Below are positions 6,867 through 15,245 of a stretch of DNA of 64,000 bases, in pieces. This DNA comes from Vibrio spartinae (GTDB lineage Bacteria > Pseudomonadota > Gammaproteobacteria > Enterobacterales > Vibrionaceae). Location of the stretch: contig NZ_AP024907.1 in NCBI RefSeq assembly GCF_024347135.1, forward strand, positions 2,347,001 through 2,411,000, in the 5' to 3' direction. Made by a program: the position numbers and the translations under genes. How positions within the stretch are numbered: position 1 is the stretch's first letter; every line of letters begins with the position of its first letter. Under the pieces are notes generated by a model. That model saw only the letters and a list, made by a program, of their open reading frames with translations. It was not told where the DNA came from and made no database searches.

Positions 6867-7463
6867 TTAATTCATAAGAGCATAGGCTTCTTCTTCTAAT
6901 TTTATTCTTTCCATCAATGTCAACATTGCAGCATTACGTTGTGCCGCAAGCCACTGACTAAGTTCTTCCAGAATGACATGGTATCGTTTAAATATTGGGT
7001 AAGAACAAATAAAACGGCTAGAGCACATTGCAACATAACGTGATTCAGGGCTCCATAATACGCGGCCATCTTTGCAATGAGTACACTTTCTCATCTGCCG
7101 GTGTGGCGTTTTATAGAGGCCTGTACCACCACAAGATGAGCAGATACACCCTTGTGGCTGAGTTGCTTCTTCGATTGCCGCGTTGATCATCGCTGCAAAT
7201 CCAGATTCACTGCGCTGGCCACGCCAGTTTTTAGTCAGCGTGACAATTTCAGATTGGATCACTTTTTCCAAAGTCTGGCGAGAATGACGACATCCTTGTG
7301 TTTCGACAAATAGAATGAGAAAACCAACCGGTGAAGCTTTCCAGCTTACGCCGACCATTGAGAGTTGTTCCTCAACACTGAATTTACCTCTCCCTCCCTG
7401 ATGCATCGTCTGATAATCCATACTTTTCAGATTAAACTTCGCCAGTAATGTTTCAGGTCTCAT
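6867..7463 (-). CDS. Q-like late antitermination protein with zinc finger
   Basis: The 198-aa protein carries a four-cysteine zinc-finger motif, CSSCGGTG (C108, C111) and CTHCKDGRV (C127, C130), set in a mostly helical protein. This arrangement is found in phage antitermination Q proteins, which load onto RNA polymerase near the late promoter and let it read through terminators. The alternative, a DnaJ-type cysteine-rich domain, has four such repeats and a different context. The gene lies between a divergent repressor and a leader carrying terminator-like hairpins, all on the strand of the tail operon, which fits a Q role. A perfect ACAAATATTTGT palindrome sits about 20 bases before its start. 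Confidence 0.65.
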   Translation of the reverse strand: MRPETLLAKFNLKSMDYQTMHQGGRGKFSVEEQLSMVGVSWKASPVGFLILFVETQGCRHSRQTLEKVIQSEIVTLTKNWRGQRSESGFAAMINAAIEEATQPQGCICSSCGGTGLYKTPHRQMRKCTHCKDGRVLWSPESRYVAMCSSRFICSYPIFKRYHVILEELSQWLAAQRNAAMLTLMERIKLEEEAYALMN

Positions 7464-7481
7464 ATTCTTTCCTTATAAAAA

Positions 7482-7493
7482 ACAAATATTTGT
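7482..7493. promoter_or_regulatory. 12-bp palindrome upstream of the Q-like gene
   Basis: ACAAATATTTGT is a perfect palindrome located 19-30 bases before the ATG of the antiterminator gene. It may be an operator or only an AT-rich coincidence. Confidence 0.35.
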
Positions 7494-7586
7494 GTGTGAA
7501 AAACAGGTCAGGTCTTATCATAATCCCGTCTCATCTAAAACAATGTTCAGGGAGTAGCAATTCTCACGTCACTTCATTACAATAAG

Positions 7587-7622
7587 AACCAATAGTTATA
7601 GAATTAAATACAACTATTGGTT
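7587..7622. promoter_or_regulatory. Inverted repeat, candidate operator of the repressor
   Basis: Perfect 11-bp arms AACCAATAGTT and AACTATTGGTT are separated by 14 bp, so the arm centres are 25 bp apart. It lies in the divergent intergenic region, 52 bases before the repressor start, a typical position for an autoregulatory phage operator. An AT-rich candidate -10 sits within the spacer. Confidence 0.6.
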
Positions 7623-7673
7623 TTCTTTCAAGCCCACAATGCGAACTATCAGTTTCATATTAGAGATTTAATC

Positions 7674-8420
7674 ATGACCAATCATAATGTTCTCACTTTT
7701 GCACAACGGCTCAACACCATCTGCGATGAACAAGGAATTCCTGTACGGGGGAGAGCCCGCTATCTACAGGAGAACCTCCCCTATCGGCTCTCACTGACCG
7801 GAATCAGAAAATGGCTCATCGGTGAAGCCATACCAGAGACGTCAAAATTGATAAATATCGCGGAATTACTAGGGACAACAGTCGAGTGTCTACTCGGGAG
7901 CAGGCATACGCAGGAAATTAAACAACCAGAAATAAGCCATCACTCATCGAGTGTCATCACAGCGAATACAACCCCAGAAGAGAGTACTCGGAACTTTAAG
8001 CCACTGGCGAAGCATCAATCCAGAGTATTACCGCTGTTGACGCCAGACCAAGTCCTCAAACAATCCATTGCCTCTCTTCCCATCCGTTCCGTAACAAAAT
8101 GGATAACTGTCAGCGATGATATTCCGGCACAAGCATTCGCCATGCAAGTGGATGGCAACTCAATGTGTAATCCGAACGGTTTTCCAAGTATACCCGAAGG
8201 TTCGACCGTGATTATCGAACCCGGTCATGAGATACAACACGGTAAAATAGTCGTCGTGACTGACTATCATTCGAATGATTATGTCTCTGTCAAAAAGCTA
8301 GAAATTGACGGACCACATCAACTACTCGTCTCACTCAATACGATCTATCCTCCCCTTGAGTTTGATACCGACCGCTTTCGCATCATCGGCTATGTCAAAC
8401 AAATTATGATGACACTCTAA
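7674..8420 (+). CDS. Phage repressor: HTH plus S24 (LexA-type) peptidase domain
   Basis: The 248-aa product has an N-terminal XRE-type helix-turn-helix (residues about 5-75, including GIRKWLIGEAIPETSKLINIAELL) and a C-terminal S24 domain with the nucleophile in DGNSM (S163) and the general-base lysine in YVSVKKLE (K207 or K208). Such repressors hold lytic or bacteriocin genes off until DNA damage. I see no Ala-Gly or Cys-Gly dipeptide between the HTH and the catalytic core, so self-cleavage is not assured. ATG 7674 was chosen over a TTG 57 bases upstream that lies inside the operator repeat. It is the last phage-type gene before chromosomal sbcB. Confidence 0.85.
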   Translation: MTNHNVLTFAQRLNTICDEQGIPVRGRARYLQENLPYRLSLTGIRKWLIGEAIPETSKLINIAELLGTTVECLLGSRHTQEIKQPEISHHSSSVITANTTPEESTRNFKPLAKHQSRVLPLLTPDQVLKQSIASLPIRSVTKWITVSDDIPAQAFAMQVDGNSMCNPNGFPSIPEGSTVIIEPGHEIQHGKIVVVTDYHSNDYVSVKKLEIDGPHQLLVSLNTIYPPLEFDTDRFRIIGYVKQIMMTL

Positions 8421-8670
8421 GACATTCTGTTTTCTCTTCACCGCCAAAATGATAGTATTCGCTCTATCGGCAATGACAATCAGCATCAGTATACATTGAT
8501 GAATTGTCTTGCTTTTCGATGACTGATTACCGGATACTTATTGAAATAGAATCACTGCCAACGAGATGATCATCTCTACCAGTTGTGAAATCCATTCTGC
8601 CGTTGTTCCAATGGCCTGTCGTATTCATTCAATTGGTTGATTTATCTGATTTAATCAACACATAAAGCAT

Positions 8671-10095
8671 ATGAAAAACAACGAACAACCAACATTCTTC
8701 TTTTTCGATTATGAAACTTGGGGAGTCCATCCCGCAAAAGATCGTCCCTGTCAGTTTGCCGGGGTCAGAACGGATATGGACTTCAATATCATTGGCGAAC
8801 CGCTGGTCATCTTCTGTCAACTACCGGTCGATTATCTGCCTGCACCGGAAGCTGCACTCATCACCGGTATCACCCCACAACAGGCCAATAGCAAAGGTTT
8901 ATCAGAGCCAGAATTTATTCAGCGTATCCATCAGGAATTGTCCCATCCCAATACAACCTGTCTGGGTTATAACAATATCCGTTTTGACGATGAAGTGACT
9001 CGTTATACCTGTTATCGCAATTTTATTGATCCTTATGCATGGAGCTGGCAAAACGGCAATTCGCGTTGGGATCTGCTGGACGTTGCTCGCGCCTGTCATG
9101 CATTACGTCCGGAAGGCGTTGTATGGCCTCAGAATGAAGATGGCAATACCAGCTTTAAACTCGAACATCTTTCCGTTGCAAATGGTATCGAGCATACAAA
9201 TGCCCATGATGCGATGGCCGACGTGTATGCAACCATCGAATTGGCAAAAGTCATCAAAAATGCGCAACCGAAATTATTCGATTATTTCTATTCCATGCGC
9301 CATAAACGCAAACTGAATGCGTTAATCGATATTGTCAGTATGACGCCATTAATGCATGTGTCCGGTATGCTCGGCAGCCACTGCCAATATACCAGTTGGG
9401 TTGTGCCACTTGCTTGGCATCCGCATAATAAAAATGCGGTCATCATGGTTGATTTGGCGAAGGATCCCCAGCCACTCTTTGATCTCAATGCTGATGAAAT
9501 CAAAGAGCGTCTCTATACCAAACATGAAGACTTACAAGATGATGAGTTACCGATCCCGGTTAAGCTGGTTCATCTCAATAAATGCCCGATCCTCGCTCCT
9601 GCCAAGACGCTAACGGCAGAAAATGCACATACCATCGGGATCGATAGAGACAAATGTTTACATCATTTATCTCTTATGAAGCAAGCTCAGGATATCAGAG
9701 AGAAGCTGGTCCAAGTATTTGGTGAAGAGAAAGACTACCCAACGAATACTGACGTCGATACGATGTTATACCACAACTTTTTCAATCCCGCGGACAAGGC
9801 TGCGATGGAGATTATCCGACAGACATCGCCTGAAGCTTTACGGGATTTATCGATCTCTTTCCAGGACTCACGGATCACCCCCTTATTGTTCCGTTATCGA
9901 GCCAGAAACTATCCTGAAACACTCACCATGCATGAACAGAAACAGTGGCAATCCCACTGTCAGGATTACTTCTCCCAACATATGGATGATTATATTCTTC
10001 GTCTGGAAAATCTGGCTCATGAACATGAGCAGGATTCCCACAAGATGCAGATCCTAAAATCAATCTACCAATATGTGCTGAACCTGACATCATAA
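8671..10095 (+). CDS. sbcB: Exodeoxyribonuclease I
   Basis: At 474 aa it has the length of E. coli ExoI. The DEDDh catalytic set is visible: FFFDYETWG (D and E), NNIRFDDE (D) and [10 protein letters not shown] (H and D). The central SH3-like region and C-terminal helical domain follow. The enzyme degrades single-stranded DNA 3' to 5' in mismatch repair and recombination and binds SSB. It is the first chromosomal gene next to the phage-tail locus and has no integrase or obvious att site beside it. The 250 bases upstream hold only a GTTGATT/AATCAAC inverted repeat near 8636-8659. A CATGCAAG/CTTGCATG stem-loop follows the gene at 10124-10157. Confidence 0.95.
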   Translation: MKNNEQPTFFFFDYETWGVHPAKDRPCQFAGVRTDMDFNIIGEPLVIFCQLPVDYLPAPEAALITGITPQQANSKGLSEPEFIQRIHQELSHPNTTCLGYNNIRFDDEVTRYTCYRNFIDPYAWSWQNGNSRWDLLDVARACHALRPEGVVWPQNEDGNTSFKLEHLSVANGIEHTNAHDAMADVYATIELAKVIKNAQPKLFDYFYSMRHKRKLNALIDIVSMTPLMHVSGMLGSHCQYTSWVVPLAWHPHNKNAVIMVDLAKDPQPLFDLNADEIKERLYTKHEDLQDDELPIPVKLVHLNKCPILAPAKTLTAENAHTIGIDRDKCLHHLSLMKQAQDIREKLVQVFGEEKDYPTNTDVDTMLYHNFFNPADKAAMEIIRQTSPEALRDLSISFQDSRITPLLFRYRARNYPETLTMHEQKQWQSHCQDYFSQHMDDYILRLENLAHEHEQDSHKMQILKSIYQYVLNLTS

Positions 10096-10195
10096 TAGGC
10101 CGCTTGCTGAATCTCTCTGCTGCCATGCAAGCCCTACTGATGAATATGACTTGCATGAGCCAAAGATAAATCATCACTCAATTTCGGAAATCGAC

Positions 10196-10552
10196 ATGAT
10201 CATTTCACTACTCAAATTTGTGGTTTCTTTGGGAGCAATCATGGCTTCCCTGTGGCTTGGTACACTCATTCAGGTTTGGTTACATCTTTCGATTCCCGGG
10301 AGTGTTCTGGGGATGCTGATTCTATTTATTGCGCTAGCCAGCGGCCTGTTACCCGTCTCGTGGGTAAAACCGGGGGCATCACTATTTATTCGCTATATGG
10401 TTTTTCTCTTTGTACCGATCAGTGTCGGCTTGATGACCCATTTCGATACTCTGATTGAGAATGCACTCCCCATATTTGCCAGTGCAATCGGTGGAACAAT
10501 CATTGTGTTGATCTGTATGGGTTTATTACTCGATCGTATGCTGAAAAAATAA
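10196..10552 (+). CDS. CidA/LrgA-family holin-like membrane protein (YohJ)
   Basis: The 118-aa protein is almost entirely hydrophobic with four predicted membrane helices. It contains the family segment [14 protein letters not shown] and a FVPISVGLM helix. CidA/LrgA proteins form membrane complexes with their LrgB partner; roles in export of pyruvate or in murein hydrolase control have been proposed in other bacteria. The start at MIISLLKF was chosen because the preceding in-frame residues are polar and would spoil the first helix. The lrgB-type partner follows 21 bases later, forming the usual two-gene operon. Confidence 0.85.
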   Translation: MIISLLKFVVSLGAIMASLWLGTLIQVWLHLSIPGSVLGMLILFIALASGLLPVSWVKPGASLFIRYMVFLFVPISVGLMTHFDTLIENALPIFASAIGGTIIVLICMGLLLDRMLKK

Positions 10553-10573
10553 CACCACTGAGGAATATCACGC

Positions 10574-11263
10574 ATGTGGCTTTTGATTACTATTGTTATT
10601 TTCTTTGCCGTTCGCTGGCTATGTCAAAAATGTAATACCCCTTTAGCGAACCCACTACTCATTTGTGTCATCATTATTATCGGCATTCTGCTCTATTTTA
10701 ACGTGCCTTATGAAACTTACGCAGCAGACAATCAATGGGTAAATTTTTTACTCCAGCCCGCAGTTGTCGCCCTTGCCTACCCCCTGTATGAGCAATTACC
10801 GCAAATTCGTGCCAAATGGCGAATTATCCTGTTTGCCTGTGTTTTTGGGAGTGTCATGTCAATGCTGACCACGGCATTGATTGCGGTTTTATTCCATGCA
10901 GACACACCGCTCATCGCAGCATTACTGTCTAAGTCGGTCACAACACCGATTGCCATGGAAATCGCCAGTAACCTTGGTGGTGAACCATCAATTGCTGCGA
11001 TTCTGGTGCTGATTGTCGGATTATTCGGCGCTATTTTCGCTTACCCGATTTATCGATTACTCCATATCACCCATCCAATCGCGAAGGGGCTAACGATGGG
11101 GAGCATCTCTCATGCACTCGGCACTGCCAGCTGTGTGGAAAATGATCCCCGCGATGCGGCATTCAGCTCACTTGCGCTCGTGCTCTGTGGCATTATCACT
11201 TCTGTGCTGGCACCACTCGCTTACACATTGGTGCTGTGGTTAAGCCCATTACTGACAACTTAG
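10574..11263 (+). CDS. LrgB/CidB-family membrane protein (YohK)
   Basis: The 229-aa protein has about six to seven membrane helices and family motifs including NPLLICVIIIIGILL, LLQPAVVALAYPLYEQ, SKSVTTPIAMEIA and GSISHALGTASCVE. The last two belong to the conserved LrgB core. It partners with the CidA/LrgA protein encoded just upstream, with a GAGG-type ribosome site in the 21-base gap. No terminator follows directly; 147 bases separate it from cdd. Confidence 0.88.
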   Translation: MWLLITIVIFFAVRWLCQKCNTPLANPLLICVIIIIGILLYFNVPYETYAADNQWVNFLLQPAVVALAYPLYEQLPQIRAKWRIILFACVFGSVMSMLTTALIAVLFHADTPLIAALLSKSVTTPIAMEIASNLGGEPSIAAILVLIVGLFGAIFAYPIYRLLHITHPIAKGLTMGSISHALGTASCVENDPRDAAFSSLALVLCGIITSVLAPLAYTLVLWLSPLLTT

Positions 11264-11410
11264 CGAGTGACTGCGACCCTTAAATCCGATATTGATCACA
11301 TTATTGATGAAATAGAAATAACATACATCATTATAATAGGATTATGGTCACAACAATTTCATCAAACTGCGTTAGTATGAAATGCCTGAAGTGATGAAAG
11401 AGATGAACAT

Positions 11411-12298
11411 ATGACCCAAAATCGATTCACTGTTCTCAGCCAATTGCCCGAAGCACTGGCTAAACCACTCGAAGAGATTGTCACCAATCCGAAATTTTCA
11501 GCCACCTTCACCTCGCAACAAGTTGCGCATTTAATGGACGTGACCGGTTTCGACGCCGTCACCCTTGCTCAACATTTGCTCCCACTGGCTGCGATTTATG
11601 CTGATACGCCAGTTTCCGACTTCCATGTTGGTGCCATCGTCCGCGGTGGTTCCGGTGCGCTGTACTTCGGTGCCAATATCGAGTTTTCCGGTGTCTCACT
11701 CGGACAAACGATTCATGCCGAACAAGCCGCCATTGCGCATGCATGGATGTGTGGTGAAAACGAACTCAGCGACATTATTGTTGACACACCACCATGTGGC
11801 CACTGCCGTCAGTTTATGAATGAACTTGCCAACGTTGAGGCATTACGAATTACCCTCCCCAATCAGGCAACGAAAAAACTGCACGATTACCTTCCGGAAG
11901 CTTTTGGGCCAGCAGATCTGGGAATGAAGATTCGACTCATGGATCAACAAGCGCATCAAATCCATGCTGATTATTCAGATCCACTGCTGCAAGAAGCACT
12001 GAAAGCACTCAACAACAGTTATGCGCCTTATAGTCAGGCACTGGGCGGTGTCGCCATCGAACTCAAAGATCAACATATTTATCTGGGGTCTTATGCCGAG
12101 AATGCGGCTTTTAATCCGAGTCTTCCGCCACTGCAAGTTGCAGTGATACAGCTCAGAATGAGTGGCTATTCATTTAGCGATATCAAGCGTGTCGTGCTTG
12201 CTGAAACCAAAAATGCAGCAGTCACTCATCTGGATACAACCCGTTCGGTCTTGCAAAAAATTGCACCACATATCCAGCTGGAACATATTGAGATATAA
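11411..12298 (+). CDS. cdd: Cytidine deaminase
   Basis: The 295-aa protein matches the large, E. coli-type cytidine deaminase with a catalytic N-terminal half and a degenerate C-terminal half. The zinc ligands and catalytic glutamate are in IHAEQAAI (H and E) and PPCGHC (two C). It converts cytidine and deoxycytidine to uridine forms in pyrimidine salvage. The upstream region has TGATCACA and GGTCACAA half-sites that recall CRP sites (E. coli cdd is CRP/CytR controlled), but I see no full symmetric site. Confidence 0.95.
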   Translation: MTQNRFTVLSQLPEALAKPLEEIVTNPKFSATFTSQQVAHLMDVTGFDAVTLAQHLLPLAAIYADTPVSDFHVGAIVRGGSGALYFGANIEFSGVSLGQTIHAEQAAIAHAWMCGENELSDIIVDTPPCGHCRQFMNELANVEALRITLPNQATKKLHDYLPEAFGPADLGMKIRLMDQQAHQIHADYSDPLLQEALKALNNSYAPYSQALGGVAIELKDQHIYLGSYAENAAFNPSLPPLQVAVIQLRMSGYSFSDIKRVVLAETKNAAVTHLDTTRSVLQKIAPHIQLEHIEI

Positions 12299-12358
12299 CA
12301 CCAAAAAACTCATAACCATCTGATTATTCAATATAAAAACATAAATTATCACCTAAGA

Positions 12359-12395
12359 CCCCGAAAAGGCAAACGTTTGCTTTTTCGGGGTTTTT
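12359..12395 (+). terminator. cdd terminator hairpin containing a PurR box
   Basis: A 16-bp palindrome with a single G-U mismatch starts CCCCGAAAAG and ends TTTTTCGGGG and is followed by TTTTT, a rho-independent terminator for cdd. Its centre is GCAAACGTTTGC (12369-12380), a perfect match to the PurR operator core. It lies 62 bases before the purT ATG, so the same DNA can end cdd transcripts and bind PurR to repress purT. Confidence 0.8.
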
Positions 12396-12441
12396 CAGTA
12401 TGATTGCCGCAGTTTTCAAAATGAGAAGAGGTAATCAGAGA

Positions 12442-13617
12442 ATGTTAGGGACAGCGACAAGAGAAAGTGCAACACGAGTTCTGTTACTTGGCTCCGGAGA
12501 GTTAGGTAAAGAAGTCGCAATCGAATGCCAACGATTAGGGCTGGAAGTTATTGCTTGTGATCGATATGCCAACGCACCGGCGATGCAAGTTGCACATCGT
12601 TGCCATGTCTTTAACATGTTGGATGGCGATGCGCTGCGTCGAGTCATCGAACTCGAAAAGCCAGATTATGTGGTCCCTGAAGTGGAAGCGATTGCCACGG
12701 CAACACTTGTCGAATTGGAAGACGAAGGTGTTCATATTGTACCAACAGCCAAAGCAACACAATTGACGATGAACCGCGAAGGTATCCGCTGTCTGGCAGC
12801 CGAAACATTATCTCTCACCACTTCTCCTTACCGTTTTGCGGATAACTATCATGACTTCCGCGATGCCATTACCGAAATCGGGCTTCCCTGTGTCGTTAAG
12901 CCCGTGATGAGTTCCTCAGGCAAAGGCCAGAGTGTCCTCAAATCAGAACAAGATATCGATAAAGCTTGGCACTACGCACAAGAAGGGGGCCGTTCCGGTG
13001 CCGGACGAGTGATTATTGAAGGTTTCATTGATTTTGACTACGAGATCACTCAGCTGACTGTGAGTGCTGTTGATGGTATCCATTTCTGTGCACCAATTGG
13101 TCATCGGCAAGAAGATGGCGATTACCGTGAATCTTGGCAACCCCAAGCGATGTCTGAGGCTGCCCAGAAAAATGCCCAGATGGTTGCGGAAAAAATTGTC
13201 ACGGCGCTCGGTGGCTACGGGATCTTCGGTGTGGAACTATTCGTCAAAGGTGATCAGGTCATTTTCAACGAAGTCTCCCCTCGCCCCCATGATACGGGAT
13301 TAGTCACTTTAATCTCGCAGAATTTATCTGAATTCGCCTTGCATGTCCGTGCATTTACAGGGTTACCTATCCAGCAGATTGTATCGTATCAGCCTGCCGC
13401 ATCGGTGGCTTTACTTGGTCAGGGCACATCCGACAATGTCCGTTTTGATGGTGTGGCGAATGCCCTGACGGTTCCCAATACGCAAGTTCGCCTGTTCGCG
13501 AAACCAGAGATTGATGGCAGAAGAAGGCTCGGGGTGACGCTCGCCACAGGCGAAGATACACAACAGGCGAAAGACGCAGCACTGGCGTGTGCGAGTCATA
13601 TCGTCCTGCATTATTAA
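12442..13617 (+). CDS. purT: Formate-dependent phosphoribosylglycinamide formyltransferase 2
   Basis: The 391-aa product is collinear with E. coli PurT (392 aa): [24 protein letters not shown] at the N-terminus, the ATP-grasp segments [14 protein letters not shown] and [25 protein letters not shown], and a C-terminal [10 protein letters not shown]. It makes formyl-GAR from GAR, formate and ATP in purine synthesis. ATG 12442 fits the family N-terminus (MLGTA) and has a GAGG Shine-Dalgarno; an upstream in-frame ATG at 12400 adds residues without family support. The PurR box in the preceding hairpin and the presence of purR in the window point to purine control. Confidence 0.95.
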   Translation: MLGTATRESATRVLLLGSGELGKEVAIECQRLGLEVIACDRYANAPAMQVAHRCHVFNMLDGDALRRVIELEKPDYVVPEVEAIATATLVELEDEGVHIVPTAKATQLTMNREGIRCLAAETLSLTTSPYRFADNYHDFRDAITEIGLPCVVKPVMSSSGKGQSVLKSEQDIDKAWHYAQEGGRSGAGRVIIEGFIDFDYEITQLTVSAVDGIHFCAPIGHRQEDGDYRESWQPQAMSEAAQKNAQMVAEKIVTALGGYGIFGVELFVKGDQVIFNEVSPRPHDTGLVTLISQNLSEFALHVRAFTGLPIQQIVSYQPAASVALLGQGTSDNVRFDGVANALTVPNTQVRLFAKPEIDGRRRLGVTLATGEDTQQAKDAALACASHIVLHY

Positions 13618-13709
13618 TATCATCTCACCAACCCAAATATGTTCTGAATCAATAGGGTGATACAAACCACGTAAGACTCTCCGAATAAAAGAGAACCATA
13701 GAATGACAA

Positions 13710-13740
13710 CAGGCCGGAACGTCAATCACGTTCCGGCCTG
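13710..13740. terminator. Hairpin between convergent purT and tpm
   Basis: Perfect 13-bp arms starting CAGGCCGG and ending CCGGCCTG enclose a 5-base loop. It sits between the ends of two convergent genes; the flanking T-runs are only moderate, but the stem is strong and could serve both. Confidence 0.75.
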
Positions 13741-13762
13741 AATCTTTTCTCTGATATAATAA

Positions 13763-14407
13763 CTAAGCTTCAATCAACCACACTTCATCCGCAAATCGAC
13801 TCAGCTTTTGTTTCGCAATTTTCGGGTGTTCTGAATCCGCTTCTTTACGGCAGAGTAATGTCGTTTTCATCCCCTGAAACAATTGCTGGATCTGGTTACG
13901 ATTAACACTAAACGGTGGCCCGGCCAATTCTGTCTGCTCATAGTCAACAGTAATCAAAAGCATCCGCCCGCCCGTCTTTAACAGCGCGCGTAGTCGCTGT
14001 ACATACGCATCTCTTTGGGATGGCATGATAGAAACCAATGCAGCCCGATCATAAATCAGCTCGACACAATCAAGTGGTGCTGTAAAAACATCACCTTGAT
14101 AAATTTGTAGTTCATCAAACTCATAACATTGATGAAATGAATCGATCTGTGTGACTAACGGTGTATAAAAGTGTTCAGAGAAAAACGATCTCACGGCAAT
14201 CTCACTGAGTTCAACACCGATGACTTTGTCATGTTTTGCTGCCAACCAAACGAGATCTTCACTTTTACCACACAAAGGAACAAAAACTTGTTCCTCTCTC
14301 TGTGGCGACAATGCAGGCCAGTACTCCAACAGCAGCGGATTCACATCTGTTATATGGAAGCCAATGCGGTTGGAAGCCCACTTATTATGCCAAAATTCTT
14401 TATCCAT
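13763..14407 (-). CDS. tpm: Thiopurine S-methyltransferase
   Basis: The 214-aa protein starts [18 protein letters not shown] and contains [16 protein letters not shown] (the SAM-binding loop of this family), GVELSEIAV and a YDRAALVSI motif. All are characteristic of bacterial TPMT, which methylates thiopurines and also selenite and tellurite. Length is close to the Pseudomonas enzyme (about 218 aa). The ATG at 14407 is preferred to a longer reading because it matches the family start. It is convergent with purT and upstream of nothing else on its strand until ihfA, so it is probably its own unit. Confidence 0.92.
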   Translation of the reverse strand: MDKEFWHNKWASNRIGFHITDVNPLLLEYWPALSPQREEQVFVPLCGKSEDLVWLAAKHDKVIGVELSEIAVRSFFSEHFYTPLVTQIDSFHQCYEFDELQIYQGDVFTAPLDCVELIYDRAALVSIMPSQRDAYVQRLRALLKTGGRMLLITVDYEQTELAGPPFSVNRNQIQQLFQGMKTTLLCRKEADSEHPKIAKQKLSRFADEVWLIEA

Positions 14408-14537
14408 GAAGCGCTTCTCTAATATAAACACAACAGCCACTGACCAGCGCAACTGTTTATCAGTGGCAAAAAACTAGAGATCGAAAAATAGATTCACTCT
14501 CATGAAAGCGGCATGATCACCACACTTTCAGAGTATT

Positions 14538-14837
14538 CTACCTTTCATTCGGATCGATATTTTCGACACGAGCTTTCAATTTTTGTCCTGGACGGAATGT
14601 AACAACACGTCTCGCAGTAATCGGAATATCCTGTCCGGTTTTCGGATTTCGCCCCGGACGCTCGCTCTTGTCTCTCAAATCAAAATTACCAAAACCTGAC
14701 AACTTGACCTGTTCGCCATTTTCCAGAGCTTTACGGATTTCCTCAAAAAATGCTTCAACCGTTTCCTTGGCATCCCGTTTACTAAACTCAAGCGTTTCAA
14801 ACAGGTTTTCAGCCAAATCGGCCTTTGTGAGCGCCAT
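14538..14837 (-). CDS. ihfA: Integration host factor subunit alpha
   Basis: At 99 aa it has the IHF-alpha length. [14 protein letters not shown], the [14 protein letters not shown] strand pair, GRNPKTGQ at the DNA-intercalating beta-arm and [15 protein letters not shown] are visible. The proline-bearing arm tip is that of the alpha subunit. With IHF-beta it bends DNA in replication, recombination and transcription. A GAGGGAAG Shine-Dalgarno precedes the ATG. In E. coli ihfA follows pheT closely; here a terminator and about 400 bases separate them. Confidence 0.95.
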   Translation of the reverse strand: MALTKADLAENLFETLEFSKRDAKETVEAFFEEIRKALENGEQVKLSGFGNFDLRDKSERPGRNPKTGQDIPITARRVVTFRPGQKLKARVENIDPNER

Positions 14838-15186
14838 AAAACTTCCCTCAAAGCTATATTGAACCTTACTGTCGATGTGACAGCACCAAAGCATTTTTAC
14901 TCAGCCAATCAACAACATATCGGCTTTATTGTAAATAGTGTATGCCAACCTTCTGATTTACGCCAACTTTTTTATTAAATCGCTCGCAGAAGAGACACAT
15001 TATTCGTGACTATTGTGGGAGCATGTCACATTTAAATCAGCAAAAACTGATGATTCAATCGAGAAAAAATGGCGCACTCCGTGGAAACCCTACAGCATAA
15101 ATAATTGATTAATATCATAATAATGTCAAATTTACATCAAAAGTTCAAATATGTGAACTCAGTGTATCTGAATGTTTTTCTTTCCT
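14838..15186. other. Gap between pheT terminator and ihfA
   Basis: About 350 non-coding, AT-rich bases lie upstream of ihfA. They must contain its promoter because the pheT transcript is stopped by a hairpin at 15194-15226. I see no second gene or conserved RNA. Confidence 0.5.
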
Positions 15187-15226
15187 ATAAAAAAACAGGC
15201 TGGTGCTATAGATTCACCAGCCTGTT
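15187..15226 (-). terminator. pheT terminator
   Basis: Perfect 12-bp arms AACAGGCTGGTG and CACCAGCCTGTT with a 9-base loop are followed, on the minus strand, by seven T residues. It lies 20 bases after the pheT stop. Confidence 0.9.
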
Positions 15227-15245
15227 TATATAGTGATAACAAAGA

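Noticed and set aside
6867..7463. DnaJ-type chaperone
   Set aside because: Only two CxxC pairs are present and there is no J-domain; a phage Q-like protein fits size and position better.
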